A stretch of DNA of 64,000 nucleotides from Pseudomonas sp. FP2309 (GTDB lineage: Bacteria; Pseudomonadota; Gammaproteobacteria; Pseudomonadales; Pseudomonadaceae): the NCBI RefSeq assembly GCF_030687575.1, contig NZ_CP117439.1, forward strand, positions 2,595,501 to 2,659,500, read 5' to 3'. Positions 1 to 9,219 of the stretch are shown here, piece by piece. The translations under genes and the position numbers were made by a program. The notes beneath the pieces are model-generated. The model was given only the letters and a program-made list of their open reading frames with translations, was not told the DNA's origin and made no database searches. The first letter of the stretch is position 1. Each line of letters opens with the position of its first letter.

Positions 1-828
1 GTGCCGGGGCCGGTTAACCCCGGAGAGCCAGGAACCGTCAACCCCAATTTGAAACCTGCGCAGTTCACGGGCGGTGGGCCGACGCCTGTTCTGAATACAT
101 TGAATGAGTCTGACGCCGGTCTTCCTGTCACCGTGATCATCCCGCTGTGGACAGTCCCACCACCGATGCCCGGACAAACCGTCACTGTTGTGAGGCCTGA
201 TGGCACCTCCATCTTGCCTCCTCAGACGATCGGCACCCAACTTCCGGGTGAAGATCTCACCTTCACCATCCCATGGAGTGATATTGAGCCCGGTGGTAAC
301 ACCGTTCAGAACTTCCGCTACATCGTGGAGTCATTGACAACCAGCAACCCGAATCTTGGGCCTTCTACCGCGGTCACTGTTATCAACGCTGTGACGCAGG
401 CACTGCCGCCTCCGGTTTTTCGGCGACTCCAATCCGGTCAGCTGACCTGCAGCTCACTGGGCCCACTTCCACAGTCGACGCCTCCGGATTACTTTGCGCA
501 GGTCTTCGTGGCCGGCGACCCACGGATGGTAGTGGGGCAAATGCTCAATTTGACCGTCAGGGTATATCGGCCGCGCGTGGGGCCCGTGGTGGAGGAAAAC
601 CAGGATGTGTTCCCTCAGATGATAACGGAGGCTATCAGGCTCACTGGCTTCACCTTCACGATCCCGTTCCGTCCGTTGATCATCACTGCCCGACTCGGCG
701 TGGCAGTGGCTACCGTTTCCACGATGTTTGCCGGAGGTGTCATAGGACGCGGCACTGTGACCGTCAATGCGCGTTCAGTGTTGTCGCAATCTTACTGTGA
801 CCTGACGCCGGTACCTGAAGGGCCATAA
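1..828 (+). CDS. Hypothetical beta-rich surface-like protein (5'-partial)
   Basis: The frame is open from the first base of the window to a TAA at 826-828, so the visible 275 residues are probably the C-terminal part of a longer protein. The GTG at base 1 need not be the real start. The segment is rich in Pro, Thr, Val and Gly and poor in Lys, with short alternating hydrophobic strands typical of Ig-like beta-sandwich repeats (for example around residues 45-125, then 155-270). I see no catalytic motif and no membrane helix. A hairpin followed by a T-run lies directly downstream. A repeat-containing surface or secreted protein is the most natural reading, but this is inference and I do not recognise a named family. 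Confidence 0.55.
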   Translation: MPGPVNPGEPGTVNPNLKPAQFTGGGPTPVLNTLNESDAGLPVTVIIPLWTVPPPMPGQTVTVVRPDGTSILPPQTIGTQLPGEDLTFTIPWSDIEPGGNTVQNFRYIVESLTTSNPNLGPSTAVTVINAVTQALPPPVFRRLQSGQLTCSSLGPLPQSTPPDYFAQVFVAGDPRMVVGQMLNLTVRVYRPRVGPVVEENQDVFPQMITEAIRLTGFTFTIPFRPLIITARLGVAVATVSTMFAGGVIGRGTVTVNARSVLSQSYCDLTPVPEGP

Positions 829-840
829 AAAACCAAACGA

Positions 841-894
841 TCAGCAGTTCCTTCCCCGGCGGTAGTAAGGGGGAGGGGCTGATGATTGTTTTTT
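841..894 (+). terminator. Probable intrinsic terminator after the first gene
   Basis: An imperfect inverted repeat pairs TCAGC...CCTTCCCC with GGGGGAGG...GCTGA at 841-882. It is followed closely by a run of six T at 889-894. It starts 12 bases after the stop codon of the preceding gene. The stem has internal mismatches, so this is a moderate-confidence call. Confidence 0.5.
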
Positions 895-946
895 AATTCA
901 TACGCGGTTCAAAGTTTTTTATACGGGACAAAGAGGATTAATCCTA

Positions 947-976
947 CAGAGTAGTGGAGTGTTGCTCCGTACTCTG
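947..976 (+). other. Hairpin-forming inverted repeat upstream of the autotransporter
   Basis: CAGAGTA (947-953) is mirrored by TACTCTG (970-976), with a second inner pairing GGAG/CTCC. It lies 85 bases before the autotransporter start and has no T-run, so it could be an mRNA leader hairpin or an operator. The rest of the 829-1060 gap shows an AGGATTAATCCT palindrome just before it and nothing else I can name. Confidence 0.3.
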
Positions 977-1060
977 TGCACCTCCTGAGGTTGGGCCCGC
1001 CCTTGTTAAATATGGCGCGAACCGAACCGTTTTCCAAAGCGCTAGAGAGAGTGACTGCCC

Positions 1061-3325
1061 ATGTCGGCACTGAATATGTTCGAACTCAAACCATTGAGTG
1101 CGATTATGAAGGTTCCCACCATTACATTCTGCATGTTTGTTGCGGTTCAAGGGCAAGCACAGGCAGTCCCGTTAGTGGGTGAGCAAAGAGCTATCGATTC
1201 CACTACACCCGTAACCGACTGGCAACTTTCCAGTCTGTCCACGCTGGACATGAATGGCGCATCGGCCACAGTGATAGACCTTTCAGACTCTACGCTGAAT
1301 ATGAACCCCGGCAGTTCGACGAATGATATCCGTGCTGTTGCAGGTTCAATTGTCAATATAAACTCGTCGAGCGTATCTTCCACCAACACCACGTTTGCTG
1401 CGGTGCGTTTGGAAAATAGTTCGGCTTCAATTAATAACAGTACGATCACCAGTACTGGCAGCGTAGGTTTGCAGGCTCTTGGTATTGCAGGTGACCCCCG
1501 CGGCTCTTCCGTAGATGTAACGGCAAGTACCATTAGTGGTGTTCGAGGCGGCGCGCAAGCTTCCAGCGGCAGCCAGTTGAACTTCAAACAAAATACGCAA
1601 GTATCGGGGACTGGGGCGGGCGCCAGCGGCCTAAGTCTGCAAGGCGGCACGGCGACGGCCAGCCAAAGTACAATCACCGGTGCTGGTAATGGGGTGGTGT
1701 TCATCCGGGATCCCCGCGACACCACAGATGGCAAGTTGGTGTTGGACCAATCGGTGGTTGAAGGCACTGCCGGCTCGGCTATCGTGGTCAGGGGGGCGGG
1801 CGCGCGTGCGCCTGTGGTATCGATAGACGTGCTTAACGGCTCCACGTTGAAGGGCGGCGACGGCAATCTTTTAAATGTTTCCGGCGGTGGTTCGGCGACG
1901 ATGACGGTTGATAACAGCCGAAATCTGCTGGGTAATGTGGTTGCCGACGCCACGAGCACGATTCATTTGACCCTGCGGAACAATGCCGAGCTGTCGGGCA
2001 AATTGGAGAATGTCTCCAGCTTGAACGTGGGCGACGCGTCCAACTGGAACATGACCGGCGACAGCTCGGTGGGGGCGCTGAACATGGCTGGCGGCACCGT
2101 GACCATGGGCGCGCCAAATGAGTTTTATCAGTTGAACCTCGCGACGCTGTCCGGCAACGGCACCTTTGTCATGGACACTTATTTCCACCCAAACGATGGC
2201 AAGACCGATTATATCAATGTGACCGGCGAAGCCACGGGTAGCCATAGCCTGGCGTTGTCGGCCAGCGGTGCCGAATTGGTCAAGACCAAGGTTGTGCACA
2301 CCGGTGGCGGTGATGCGGTCTTTTCCCTTGAGGGCGGTCCGGTTGACGCGGGGGCCTATGCCTATGGCCTGAAAAAGGAAGGTAATGACTGGTTCCTGGA
2401 CACCGAAAACCGCGTGATAAGCAGAAGTGCTCGCGTAGTGACAGCACTGTTCAACACCCCGGTGACGGTCATGACAGCTGAAGAGGGTTCGTTGCGCGCA
2501 CGTATGGGCGAATTGCGCTACTCCCCGAAGAGCACAGGCCTGTGGATCCGTGGTTTCGGCAGCAAATATGATGTATCCCAGAGTTCAGGGACTGGCTACA
2601 CGCAGAACCTGCAAGGTTTCTCGATCGGTGCTGACATGCCGTTGGGCGATAGCCAGTGGAAGGTGGGTGTATTCGGTGGTCACAGCAATTCCGACGTGAA
2701 CCCCGTTCGCGGCTCGTCCGGTACGGTCAAGAGTTACTTCCTGGGCACTTATGCAACCTGGATGGACGACGAAAGCGGTTTCTACTTTGATGCGGTCGCC
2801 AAAGCCAACCGTTTCCACAATGAGGTCAAGGCCACGCTCAGCGATAACACCTCCACCAAGGGCAACTACAGCAATGTGGGCGGTGGTCTGTCGGCTGAGT
2901 TCGGCCGTCATATCAACATCGGTGAGAGCTCCTATATTGAACCGTACGGTCGTGTGTCGACCATTGTGGTCCAGGGTGGAACGTACAGCCTGAAAAATGG
3001 CTTGCAAGTGGACGGTGAGCGTACCCGCTCAAGGACGGCCGAGGCCGGCGCGACCATTGGGCATGAGTTCCAGCTCGACGATGGCACGCTCATTAAGCCC
3101 TACCTGCGTGCGGCAATGGTCCACGAATTTGCCGACAATAATAAGGTTCTGATTAACAATCAGGCCTTTAACAACGACTTGTCGGGCTCGCGCAGCAAGT
3201 ATGGTGCAGGCGTGGCGGTGAAGTTTACCGAGGATCTGCAAATGCATGCCGACGTTGAGACCAGCACCAGCGACAAAATCAAACAGAAAGCGGCTGTGAA
3301 CGTGGGCCTGCGTTATGCGTTTTAA
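1061..3325 (+). CDS. Pertactin/AIDA-type autotransporter outer-membrane protein
   Basis: This is a 754-residue classical type Va autotransporter. The passenger (about residues 40-470) is rich in Ser, Thr, Asn and Gly, with repeated short polar strands expected of a right-handed beta-helix like the pertactin family. The C-terminal 270 residues form the translocator beta-barrel, with alternating aromatic and polar strands, ending in the canonical terminal Phe (...LRYAF). The N-terminus is an extended signal: a short leader followed from Met16 (ATG at 1106) by a hydrophobic stretch ending near Gln-Ala-Gln-Ala. I kept the upstream ATG because extended signals are common in this family. No protease or lipase motif is visible in the passenger, so adhesion or surface display is the likely role. 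A strong terminator follows. Confidence 0.88.
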   Translation: MSALNMFELKPLSAIMKVPTITFCMFVAVQGQAQAVPLVGEQRAIDSTTPVTDWQLSSLSTLDMNGASATVIDLSDSTLNMNPGSSTNDIRAVAGSIVNINSSSVSSTNTTFAAVRLENSSASINNSTITSTGSVGLQALGIAGDPRGSSVDVTASTISGVRGGAQASSGSQLNFKQNTQVSGTGAGASGLSLQGGTATASQSTITGAGNGVVFIRDPRDTTDGKLVLDQSVVEGTAGSAIVVRGAGARAPVVSIDVLNGSTLKGGDGNLLNVSGGGSATMTVDNSRNLLGNVVADATSTIHLTLRNNAELSGKLENVSSLNVGDASNWNMTGDSSVGALNMAGGTVTMGAPNEFYQLNLATLSGNGTFVMDTYFHPNDGKTDYINVTGEATGSHSLALSASGAELVKTKVVHTGGGDAVFSLEGGPVDAGAYAYGLKKEGNDWFLDTENRVISRSARVVTALFNTPVTVMTAEEGSLRARMGELRYSPKSTGLWIRGFGSKYDVSQSSGTGYTQNLQGFSIGADMPLGDSQWKVGVFGGHSNSDVNPVRGSSGTVKSYFLGTYATWMDDESGFYFDAVAKANRFHNEVKATLSDNTSTKGNYSNVGGGLSAEFGRHINIGESSYIEPYGRVSTIVVQGGTYSLKNGLQVDGERTRSRTAEAGATIGHEFQLDDGTLIKPYLRAAMVHEFADNNKVLINNQAFNNDLSGSRSKYGAGVAVKFTEDLQMHADVETSTSDKIKQKAAVNVGLRYAF

Positions 3326-3341
3326 ATAAACAAGGCACAAT

Positions 3342-3373
3342 AAAAAGCCCTGGTCGAAAGACCAGGGCTTTTT
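3342..3373. terminator. Strong bidirectional intrinsic terminator
   Basis: A perfect 14-base inverted repeat (AAAAAGCCCTGGTC / GACCAGGGCTTTTT) surrounds a GAAA loop, giving a GC stem flanked by A- and T-tracts. It lies between the convergent autotransporter and the minus-strand gene at 3395, so it should end transcription from both sides. Confidence 0.92.
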
Positions 3374-3394
3374 ATTGCGTGCTGTTCTCGGTAT

Positions 3395-3826
3395 CTAAAG
3401 ACTGAAATCAAATTTGATATTCAACGCATGGTCTTTTTCCACGATGGTATCGCCCGTCACGACATAGCCCTTAATTTGCAGCGGGTGAGAAGAGATTTTT
3501 TGCACGACCAGAGCACCTACCTCGTACGGTAAGACGCGCGGTGTCTTGATGCCCTTGAATGAAACCCAGACGATGACTGTCTTTTTAAATTTTTCAAGAC
3601 GCAGTTCTTCGTCGAGTTTGACGTTATCCGGGAACTGAATATAAATCTCTTCCGAACTACCGTCATCGTCCCGGTGAATGGCGGTAACCATGACAACACC
3701 GTTGTCCTGGATGACATTGATTTCGGATGTTTTAAAGGTGTGTTCACCTACCGATCCTTCGACCACACCTGTTGTGGCGGGATATGAACTGGGGATTTTG
3801 CGTTGCGGGGTACTTTGTGCCGACAT
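3395..3826 (-). CDS. Hypothetical protein, 143 residues
   Basis: I do not recognise this gene. I chose the ATG at 3826 (protein starting Met-Ser-Ala-Gln-Ser) because a good ribosome site, GGAGAGGCG, sits just upstream; the frame is open for 23 more codons but without such a site. The protein is soluble with no signal peptide. It is rich in beta-forming Val and Ile, with a central segment in which acidic residues (Asp-Asp-Asp-Gly-Ser-Ser-Glu-Glu) alternate with hydrophobic strands, suggesting a small beta-barrel or sandwich. It converges on the autotransporter across a shared terminator and has its own upstream region of nearly 300 bases. Confidence 0.7.
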   Translation of the reverse strand: MSAQSTPQRKIPSSYPATTGVVEGSVGEHTFKTSEINVIQDNGVVMVTAIHRDDDGSSEEIYIQFPDNVKLDEELRLEKFKKTVIVWVSFKGIKTPRVLPYEVGALVVQKISSHPLQIKGYVVTGDTIVEKDHALNIKFDFSL

Positions 3827-3917
3827 GATCGCCTCTCCATCAATGATGTTTATGCGAAGCCCAGAAGCGCGATTGCTTCTGCCTTCGGGTATCAAGCCGC
3901 AAAAATAATTTTTATGT

Positions 3918-3937
3918 AACTGTCAAAAGTCACAGTT
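3918..3937. promoter_or_regulatory. Inverted repeat in the 3827-4117 intergenic region
   Basis: AACTGT and ACAGTT are mirrored around an 8-base spacer, about 92-111 bases upstream of the hypothetical gene start at 3826. It could be an operator for that gene. The rest of this 291-base gap is AT-rich with no ORF I can support and no convincing -35/-10 pair. Confidence 0.25.
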
Positions 3938-4117
3938 TACAAAAGTGGGTTTATGGTCTTGTCTTGCATCGGTTGCGGGGTAACGCATCATCGCCGTCGT
4001 AAAGCTATTGTGAAGGCGCGACGCCACTCAACGCCCCCCTTCGGCATTGGGCGTTAAATGTGACAGTCCCAAAAAAAGAAATTTTAATAACGCTTTACCG
4101 AGTCTGCGTTTGATCGC

Positions 4118-4759
4118 TCAGCTAAACAGACCCGCAGCGATATTAATCGAGAAACCCAGGATCGCCGTGTTGAACAGAAATCCGATCAATGACTGCCCCA
4201 ACACCACCTTGCGCAAACTGCGCGTGGCCACCCCGACATCGGCCGTTTGCACCGCTACACCGATGGTGAACGAGAAGTACAGGAAGTCCCAATAATTGGG
4301 GGTGCGTAACCCTTCGGCGAAGCGCAGCGCAGGCTCGTCGCCTTGCCACGTGTAGAACAGGCGGGCGTAGTGCACGCTGAAAATCACCCCGATCAGCAGC
4401 CATGAGCCGATCACCGTCAATACAGTAAACCCGTAATGCAGCAGACGCGCGGTGCTGTCCAGGTCTTTGCTGCCTGCCAGGTTGAGGGTAATGGTCGCCA
4501 GGCTGGCAATCGCCGCGATGCACACCATGAACAACACCAGGCCTGCGTTCTCATCCTCGATGTCGGCGATGCGCTTTACATCATCGGCGTGGGCGTGGCT
4601 GGTCAGCCACAGCATCAGCGCCAGGTAGGTCCAGACCCCGGCGTTCCAGCCGATCAGGACCTTGCTGATGAGCGTATCGGCCGGCGCCAGAATACCCACG
4701 GCAAGGCCCAGTATGGCGGCGCACGAAAGGCGAGGGTGGGTGCGGGCGAGGAAGGCCAT
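4118..4759 (-). CDS. DUF1345 family integral membrane protein
   Basis: This 213-residue protein has about five hydrophobic segments, including residues 12-30, 36-52, 75-97, 107-127 and 184-207, with polar loops. The segment around [12 protein letters not shown] and the following Thr-Ala-Asp-Val are characteristic of the DUF1345 family, whose function is unknown. It starts 44 bases after the RND pump gene ends on the same strand, so it may be the last gene of that transcript. An inverted repeat sits in the short gap between them. Confidence 0.8.
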   Translation of the reverse strand: MAFLARTHPRLSCAAILGLAVGILAPADTLISKVLIGWNAGVWTYLALMLWLTSHAHADDVKRIADIEDENAGLVLFMVCIAAIASLATITLNLAGSKDLDSTARLLHYGFTVLTVIGSWLLIGVIFSVHYARLFYTWQGDEPALRFAEGLRTPNYWDFLYFSFTIGVAVQTADVGVATRSLRKVVLGQSLIGFLFNTAILGFSINIAAGLFS

Positions 4760-4760
4760 A

Positions 4761-4791
4761 GGTGCTCACGACAGGGGATGTGGTGAGCACC
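4761..4791 (-). other. Perfect 9-base inverted repeat between RND pump and DUF1345 gene
   Basis: GGTGCTCAC (4761-4769) and GTGAGCACC (4783-4791) lie immediately upstream of the DUF1345 start codon. No T-run follows, so it is more likely an operator or an mRNA hairpin than an intrinsic terminator. Confidence 0.4.
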
Positions 4792-4803
4792 ATAGCGCAT
4801 TTT

Positions 4804-7800
4804 TTACCGGCGCTTGCGCACCAGCTTCATGACCACCACAAAGAACACCGGCACGAACACCACCGCCAGGGTTGCGGTAATCATCCCGCCGATCACGCCG
4901 GTGCCGATCGCCTGCTGGCTCGCCGAGCTGGCGCCCGTGGCAATCGCCAACGGCACCACGCCAAGGATAAACGCCAGCGAGGTCATGATGATCGGTCGCA
5001 GGCGCAGGCGCGCTGCTTTCAGGGTGGCGCTGACCAAGTCTTCGCCCTGGTCATACAGGTCCTTGGCGAACTCGATGATCAGAATCGCGTTCTTCGCCGA
5101 CAGACCAATGATGGTGATCAAGCCTACCTTGAAGAACACATCGTTGGGCATGCCGCGCAGGGTCACCGCCAGCACCGCGCCGAGCACGCCCAGTGGCACC
5201 ACCAGCAGCACGGACGTTGGGATCGACCAGCTTTCATACAGCGCCGCCAGGCACAGGAACACGATCAGCAGCGACAGCCCCAGCAGCACGGGGGCCTGAG
5301 CACCGGACAAGCGTTCCTGCAGCGACAGCCCGGTCCATTCCTGGCCCAGGCCTGCCGGCAACTGGCTGACCAGGCGTTGGATCTCTTGCATCGCCTCACC
5401 GGTACTGTGCCCCGGCGCCGCTTCACCACTGATGGCAATGGCCGGGTAGCCGTTATAGCGCGTCAACTGCGCCGGACCCTGGGTCCATTTGGCTTCGACG
5501 AAGGCCGACAGCGGCACCATTTTGCCGGCGTTGTTGCGCACGTTGATCTTCATCAAATCCGCCACCTGGCTGCGCTGGTCGCCCTCGGCCTGCACCACCA
5601 CGCGCTGCATGCGGCCCTGATTGGGGAAGTCGTTGACATAAGCCGAGCCAATCGCCGAAGACAGCACATTGCCCACATCGGCGAACGACACGCCGAGGGC
5701 GTTGGCTTGCTTGCGGTCCACCTCAAGCTGCACCTGCGGCGCTTCGGCCAGGGCGCTTTCGCGCACATTGGCCAGGATCGGACTTTTTTCGGCCGCCGCC
5801 AGCAATTCGGTACGCGCCGCCATCAACGCGGCGTGGCCGACACCACCGCGGTCCTGCAAGCGGAACTCGAAGCCACTGGAGGTGCCCAGGCCATCCACCG
5901 GCGGTGGCAGCACCGCATAGGCAACCGCATCCTTCAACTCACTGAACGCCGCGTTGGCACGGTCGGCAATCGATGCGGCGGAATCGTCGCTGCCGCGCTG
6001 CGACCAATCCTTGAGCGTGGTGAACGCCAGCGCCGCGTTCTGTCCGGAACCGGAAAAGCTGAACCCCATGATCATGGTGGTATCGCCCACCCCCGGCTCA
6101 GTGGCGTTATGCGCCTCGATCTGTTCGGCCACCTGCACCGTGCGGTTTTTGCTCGCGCCCGGTGGCAACTGAATATCGGTGATGGTGTAGCCCTGGTCTT
6201 CCACCGGCAGGAACGAGGCGGGCAGGCGCATGAACATCAGCCCCAGGCCCACCAACAGCACCAGGTAGATCAGCAGATACCGGCCGCTGCGCTTGAGCGC
6301 ATAGGCCACCCAACCTTCGTAGCGGTCGGTGAGTTGCTCAAAGCGTTTATTGAACCAACCAAAGAAGCCGCCCTTGGCATGGTGCTCGCCCTCGGTAATC
6401 GGCTTGAGCAAGGTGGCGCAGAGGGCCGGGGTCAAGGTCAGGGCGAGGAACGCCGAGAACAGGATCGAGGTGGCCATCGACAGCGAGAACTGTTGGTAAA
6501 TCACTCCCACCGAGCCCGCCATGAACGCCATCGGCAGGAACACCGCGACCAGCACCAGGGTGATACCAACGATGGCGCCGGTGATCTGGCCCATGGCTTT
6601 CTTGGTCGCGTCCTTGGGCGAAAGGCCCTCGGTGGCCATGATCCGCTCGACGTTCTCCACCACGACGATCGCATCGTCCACCAGGATGCCGATCGCCAGC
6701 ACCATGCCGAACATGGTCAGCACGTTGATCGAGAAACCCAGCACCAGCATGGTGGCGAAGGTGCCCATCAGCGCAATCGGCACCACCAGGGTGGGGATCA
6801 ACGTATAACGCACGTTTTGCAGGAACAGGAACATCACCGCAAACACCAGTGCCATGGCCTCCAGCAAGGTGTAGACCACCTTGGTGATCGAGACCTTAAC
6901 GAACGGCGAGGTGTCGTACGGGATCTTGTATTCCACATTGGCCGGGAAGTAGCGCGACAGTTCGTCCATCTTCGCCCGCACCAGTGTCGCGGTGTTCAGC
7001 GCGTTGGCGCCCGGCGCCAGTTGCACGCTGACGGCGGTGGACGGTTTGCCGTTCAGGCGCGTAGAGAACTGGTATTCCTGGCTGCCGATTTCCACCCGCG
7101 CCACGTCGCCGATGCGCACGGTCGAGCCGTCCGGGTTGGCCTTGAGCACGATGTCAGCGAATTCCGCCGGGGTCGACAGTTGCCCCTTGACCAGGATTGC
7201 GGCGGTGATCTCCTGGGTCTTGGTCCCCGGCAGATCACCGATGCTGCCCGCCGACACCTGCGCGTTTTGTGCACTGATCGCGGCGTTGACGTCGGCCGGG
7301 GTCAGGTTGAAACCGATCAGTTTTTGCGGGTCGATCCAGATGCGCATGGCGCGTTCGGCGCCGTACAACTGCGCCTTGCCCACACCGTCCAGGCGCTTGA
7401 GTTCGTTCATCACGTTGCGCGCCAGGTAATCGCTGAGCGCCACGTCATCGAGCTTGCCGTCGTTGGATGTCAGCGTCACCAGCAGCAGGAAACCGGCAGA
7501 GACTTTCTCCACCTGCAAGCCCTGCTGCGTCACCGCCTGGGGCAGGCGTGGCTCCACGGCCTTAAGCCGGTTCTGCACATCGACCTGGGCCATTTCCGGG
7601 TTGGTGCCGGGCTGGAAGGTCGCCGTGATCGTCGCCGAGCCGAGGCTGCTCTGGGATTCGAAATACAGCAGGTGATCGGCGCCGTTAAGCTCCTGCTCGA
7701 TCAGGCTGACCACGCTTTCGTCCAAAGTCTGGGCCGACGCGCCAGGGTACACCGCGTAGATTTCCACTTTCGGCGGTGCCACGTTGGGGTACTGGGCCAC

Positions 7801-7893
7801 CGGCAACTGCGGGATGGCCAGTGCGCCGGCCAGCAGGATAAACAGGGCGACCACCCAGGCGAAGACCGGGCGGTCAATAAAGAACTGCGGCAT
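4804..7893 (-). CDS. RND (HAE1 family) multidrug efflux permease
   Basis: This 1029-residue inner-membrane proton/drug antiporter has the length and layout of MexB/MexD/AcrB: a TM helix at residues 10-28, a large periplasmic loop, a TM bundle around residues 340-530, a second loop and a second bundle from about 860. Helix 4 carries the paired acidic proton-relay residues in GILVDDAIVVVENVER. It starts MPQFFIDRP as HAE1 pumps do. The adaptor gene lies 6 bases upstream, so they are co-transcribed. No outer-membrane channel gene is adjacent, so the pump must borrow a TolC/OprM-type channel encoded elsewhere. A two-component system is divergently transcribed from the adaptor and is the likely regulator. 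I could not assign it to a named Mex system. Confidence 0.93.
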   Translation of the reverse strand: MPQFFIDRPVFAWVVALFILLAGALAIPQLPVAQYPNVAPPKVEIYAVYPGASAQTLDESVVSLIEQELNGADHLLYFESQSSLGSATITATFQPGTNPEMAQVDVQNRLKAVEPRLPQAVTQQGLQVEKVSAGFLLLVTLTSNDGKLDDVALSDYLARNVMNELKRLDGVGKAQLYGAERAMRIWIDPQKLIGFNLTPADVNAAISAQNAQVSAGSIGDLPGTKTQEITAAILVKGQLSTPAEFADIVLKANPDGSTVRIGDVARVEIGSQEYQFSTRLNGKPSTAVSVQLAPGANALNTATLVRAKMDELSRYFPANVEYKIPYDTSPFVKVSITKVVYTLLEAMALVFAVMFLFLQNVRYTLIPTLVVPIALMGTFATMLVLGFSINVLTMFGMVLAIGILVDDAIVVVENVERIMATEGLSPKDATKKAMGQITGAIVGITLVLVAVFLPMAFMAGSVGVIYQQFSLSMATSILFSAFLALTLTPALCATLLKPITEGEHHAKGGFFGWFNKRFEQLTDRYEGWVAYALKRSGRYLLIYLVLLVGLGLMFMRLPASFLPVEDQGYTITDIQLPPGASKNRTVQVAEQIEAHNATEPGVGDTTMIMGFSFSGSGQNAALAFTTLKDWSQRGSDDSAASIADRANAAFSELKDAVAYAVLPPPVDGLGTSSGFEFRLQDRGGVGHAALMAARTELLAAAEKSPILANVRESALAEAPQVQLEVDRKQANALGVSFADVGNVLSSAIGSAYVNDFPNQGRMQRVVVQAEGDQRSQVADLMKINVRNNAGKMVPLSAFVEAKWTQGPAQLTRYNGYPAIAISGEAAPGHSTGEAMQEIQRLVSQLPAGLGQEWTGLSLQERLSGAQAPVLLGLSLLIVFLCLAALYESWSIPTSVLLVVPLGVLGAVLAVTLRGMPNDVFFKVGLITIIGLSAKNAILIIEFAKDLYDQGEDLVSATLKAARLRLRPIIMTSLAFILGVVPLAIATGASSASQQAIGTGVIGGMITATLAVVFVPVFFVVVMKLVRKRR

Positions 7894-7899
7894 GGCGGG

Positions 7900-9054
7900 T
7901 TATTCCTTGACTGGCTGGCCGGAGGCGGGGCTGTCGTCCACTTCTACTTTTTCACCGGGGCGCGCATGTTGCAGGCCTTCGACGACGATGCGATCGCCGG
8001 CCTTGAGGCCGTGGCTGACCACCCAGCGATCGTCGATCACCGCACCCAACTCCACCGGTTGCAGGCTGACGGTCTGCTCGGCGTCCAGCAGCAGCACCAT
8101 GGGGATGCCGGCGCTGTCACGGGTGATCGCGCGTTGCGGCACGCTGATGCCTTGCTTGTCCACCGCTTGCTCCAGGCGTACCCGTACAAAGCTGCCGGGC
8201 AACAGGTCGAGGTCCGGGTTGGGGAATTCGCTGCGCAGAATGATTTGCCCGGTGCCGGGGTCGACGCTGATCTCGGCGAAGAGCAATTTGCCCGGCAACG
8301 GGTACAGGCTGCCATCGTCCTGGATCAAGGTGGCCTTGGCCTGGTCCTGACCGACTTGCTTCAAGCTGCCGGCGCGGAAGGCGCGGCGCAGGTCGTTCAG
8401 CTCGCGGGTTGACTGGGTCAGGTCGGCGTGAATCGGGTCCAGTTGCTGGATCACCGCCAGCGGCGTCGCCTCGTTCTGGCCCACCAGGGCACCTTCGGTC
8501 ACCAGCGCCCGGCCGATACGCCCGGAAATCGGCGCGGTGACGGTGGCGTAGCCCAGGTTCAATTTGGCGCGCTCGACCGCGGCTTTATTGGCGGCGACCT
8601 CGGCGTTGGTCTGACGCAGGTTGGCGCGCGCGTTGTCGTAGTCCTGGCCGCTGATGGCGTTGCCTTCCACCAACTGGCTGTAGCGCTGCTCCTGCAGGCG
8701 TGCCTGAAACGCATTGGCCTGGGCCTTGCTCAGGTTGGCCTGGGCGCTGTCCAGGTCGGCCTTGAATGGCGCCGGGTCGATGCGAAACAGCACGTCGCCC
8801 TGTTTCACGTCGTGGCCTTCCTTGAATACCCGTTGCATCACGACGCCGGCCACCCGTGCGCGCACTTCGGCGATACGCGGGGCGGCGATGCGCCCGCTCA
8901 GTTCGCTGGTGATCGCCAACGGTTTGGCCTGCAGGGTTTCGATGCGCACCTTGGCCGGTGGCATTTGCGGCGCCTGGGCCGTTGAGTTGTCACACGCACT
9001 CAGCGCCAGGGTGAGGGCCAACAGGCAAAACGGCGCAAACAGATTCTTCGACAT
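7900..9054 (-). CDS. RND efflux periplasmic adaptor (membrane fusion lipoprotein)
   Basis: This 384-residue adaptor links the RND pump to an outer-membrane channel. The start at 9054 gives a lipoprotein signal with lipobox Leu-Ser-Ala-Cys (cleavage before Cys about 20); a longer frame reaching 9093 would bury the signal and is not favoured. After it come a beta-barrel strand, the biotinyl/lipoyl halves (VRARVAGVV...; TAPISGRIGRALVTEGALVG), an alpha-hairpin rich in Ala, Gln and Asn, and the membrane-proximal domain. The sequence resembles MexC/AcrA most, from my knowledge of those proteins. It is translated just before the pump gene. Confidence 0.92.
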   Translation of the reverse strand: MSKNLFAPFCLLALTLALSACDNSTAQAPQMPPAKVRIETLQAKPLAITSELSGRIAAPRIAEVRARVAGVVMQRVFKEGHDVKQGDVLFRIDPAPFKADLDSAQANLSKAQANAFQARLQEQRYSQLVEGNAISGQDYDNARANLRQTNAEVAANKAAVERAKLNLGYATVTAPISGRIGRALVTEGALVGQNEATPLAVIQQLDPIHADLTQSTRELNDLRRAFRAGSLKQVGQDQAKATLIQDDGSLYPLPGKLLFAEISVDPGTGQIILRSEFPNPDLDLLPGSFVRVRLEQAVDKQGISVPQRAITRDSAGIPMVLLLDAEQTVSLQPVELGAVIDDRWVVSHGLKAGDRIVVEGLQHARPGEKVEVDDSPASGQPVKE

Positions 9055-9107
9055 GCTCTTATCCCAATAGTGACTGGCGCATCCTAAGGTCACCTGCGCC
9101 GTGGTGC

Positions 9108-9145
9108 TGTGAAGCTGTGTAGGTGGTGTGTGAAGAAGTGTAAGG
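9108..9145. promoter_or_regulatory. Tandem direct repeats, candidate response-regulator binding site
   Basis: Two related copies, TGTGAAGCTGTGTAGG (9108-9123) and TGTGAAGAAGTGTAAGG (9129-9145), start 21 bases apart, about two helical turns. They lie in the shared region between the divergent efflux adaptor (start 9054) and the OmpR-type regulator (start 9220). Direct repeats at this phasing are what OmpR/PhoB-family regulators bind, so this is a plausible site for the adjacent regulator. That assignment is inference. Confidence 0.45.
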
Positions 9146-9219
9146 TGCGGCCCACGCTTGGCCGGGGGGCGTATATCCTTGCACGATCCTGCGAAACCGT
9201 ACTATTTGGAAACACCTTA

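Noticed and set aside
4762..8412. A 1216-codon plus-strand open frame
   Set aside because: It lies entirely antisense to the RND pump and its adaptor and is rich in His, Arg and Gln, typical of a frame opposite GC-rich coding DNA.
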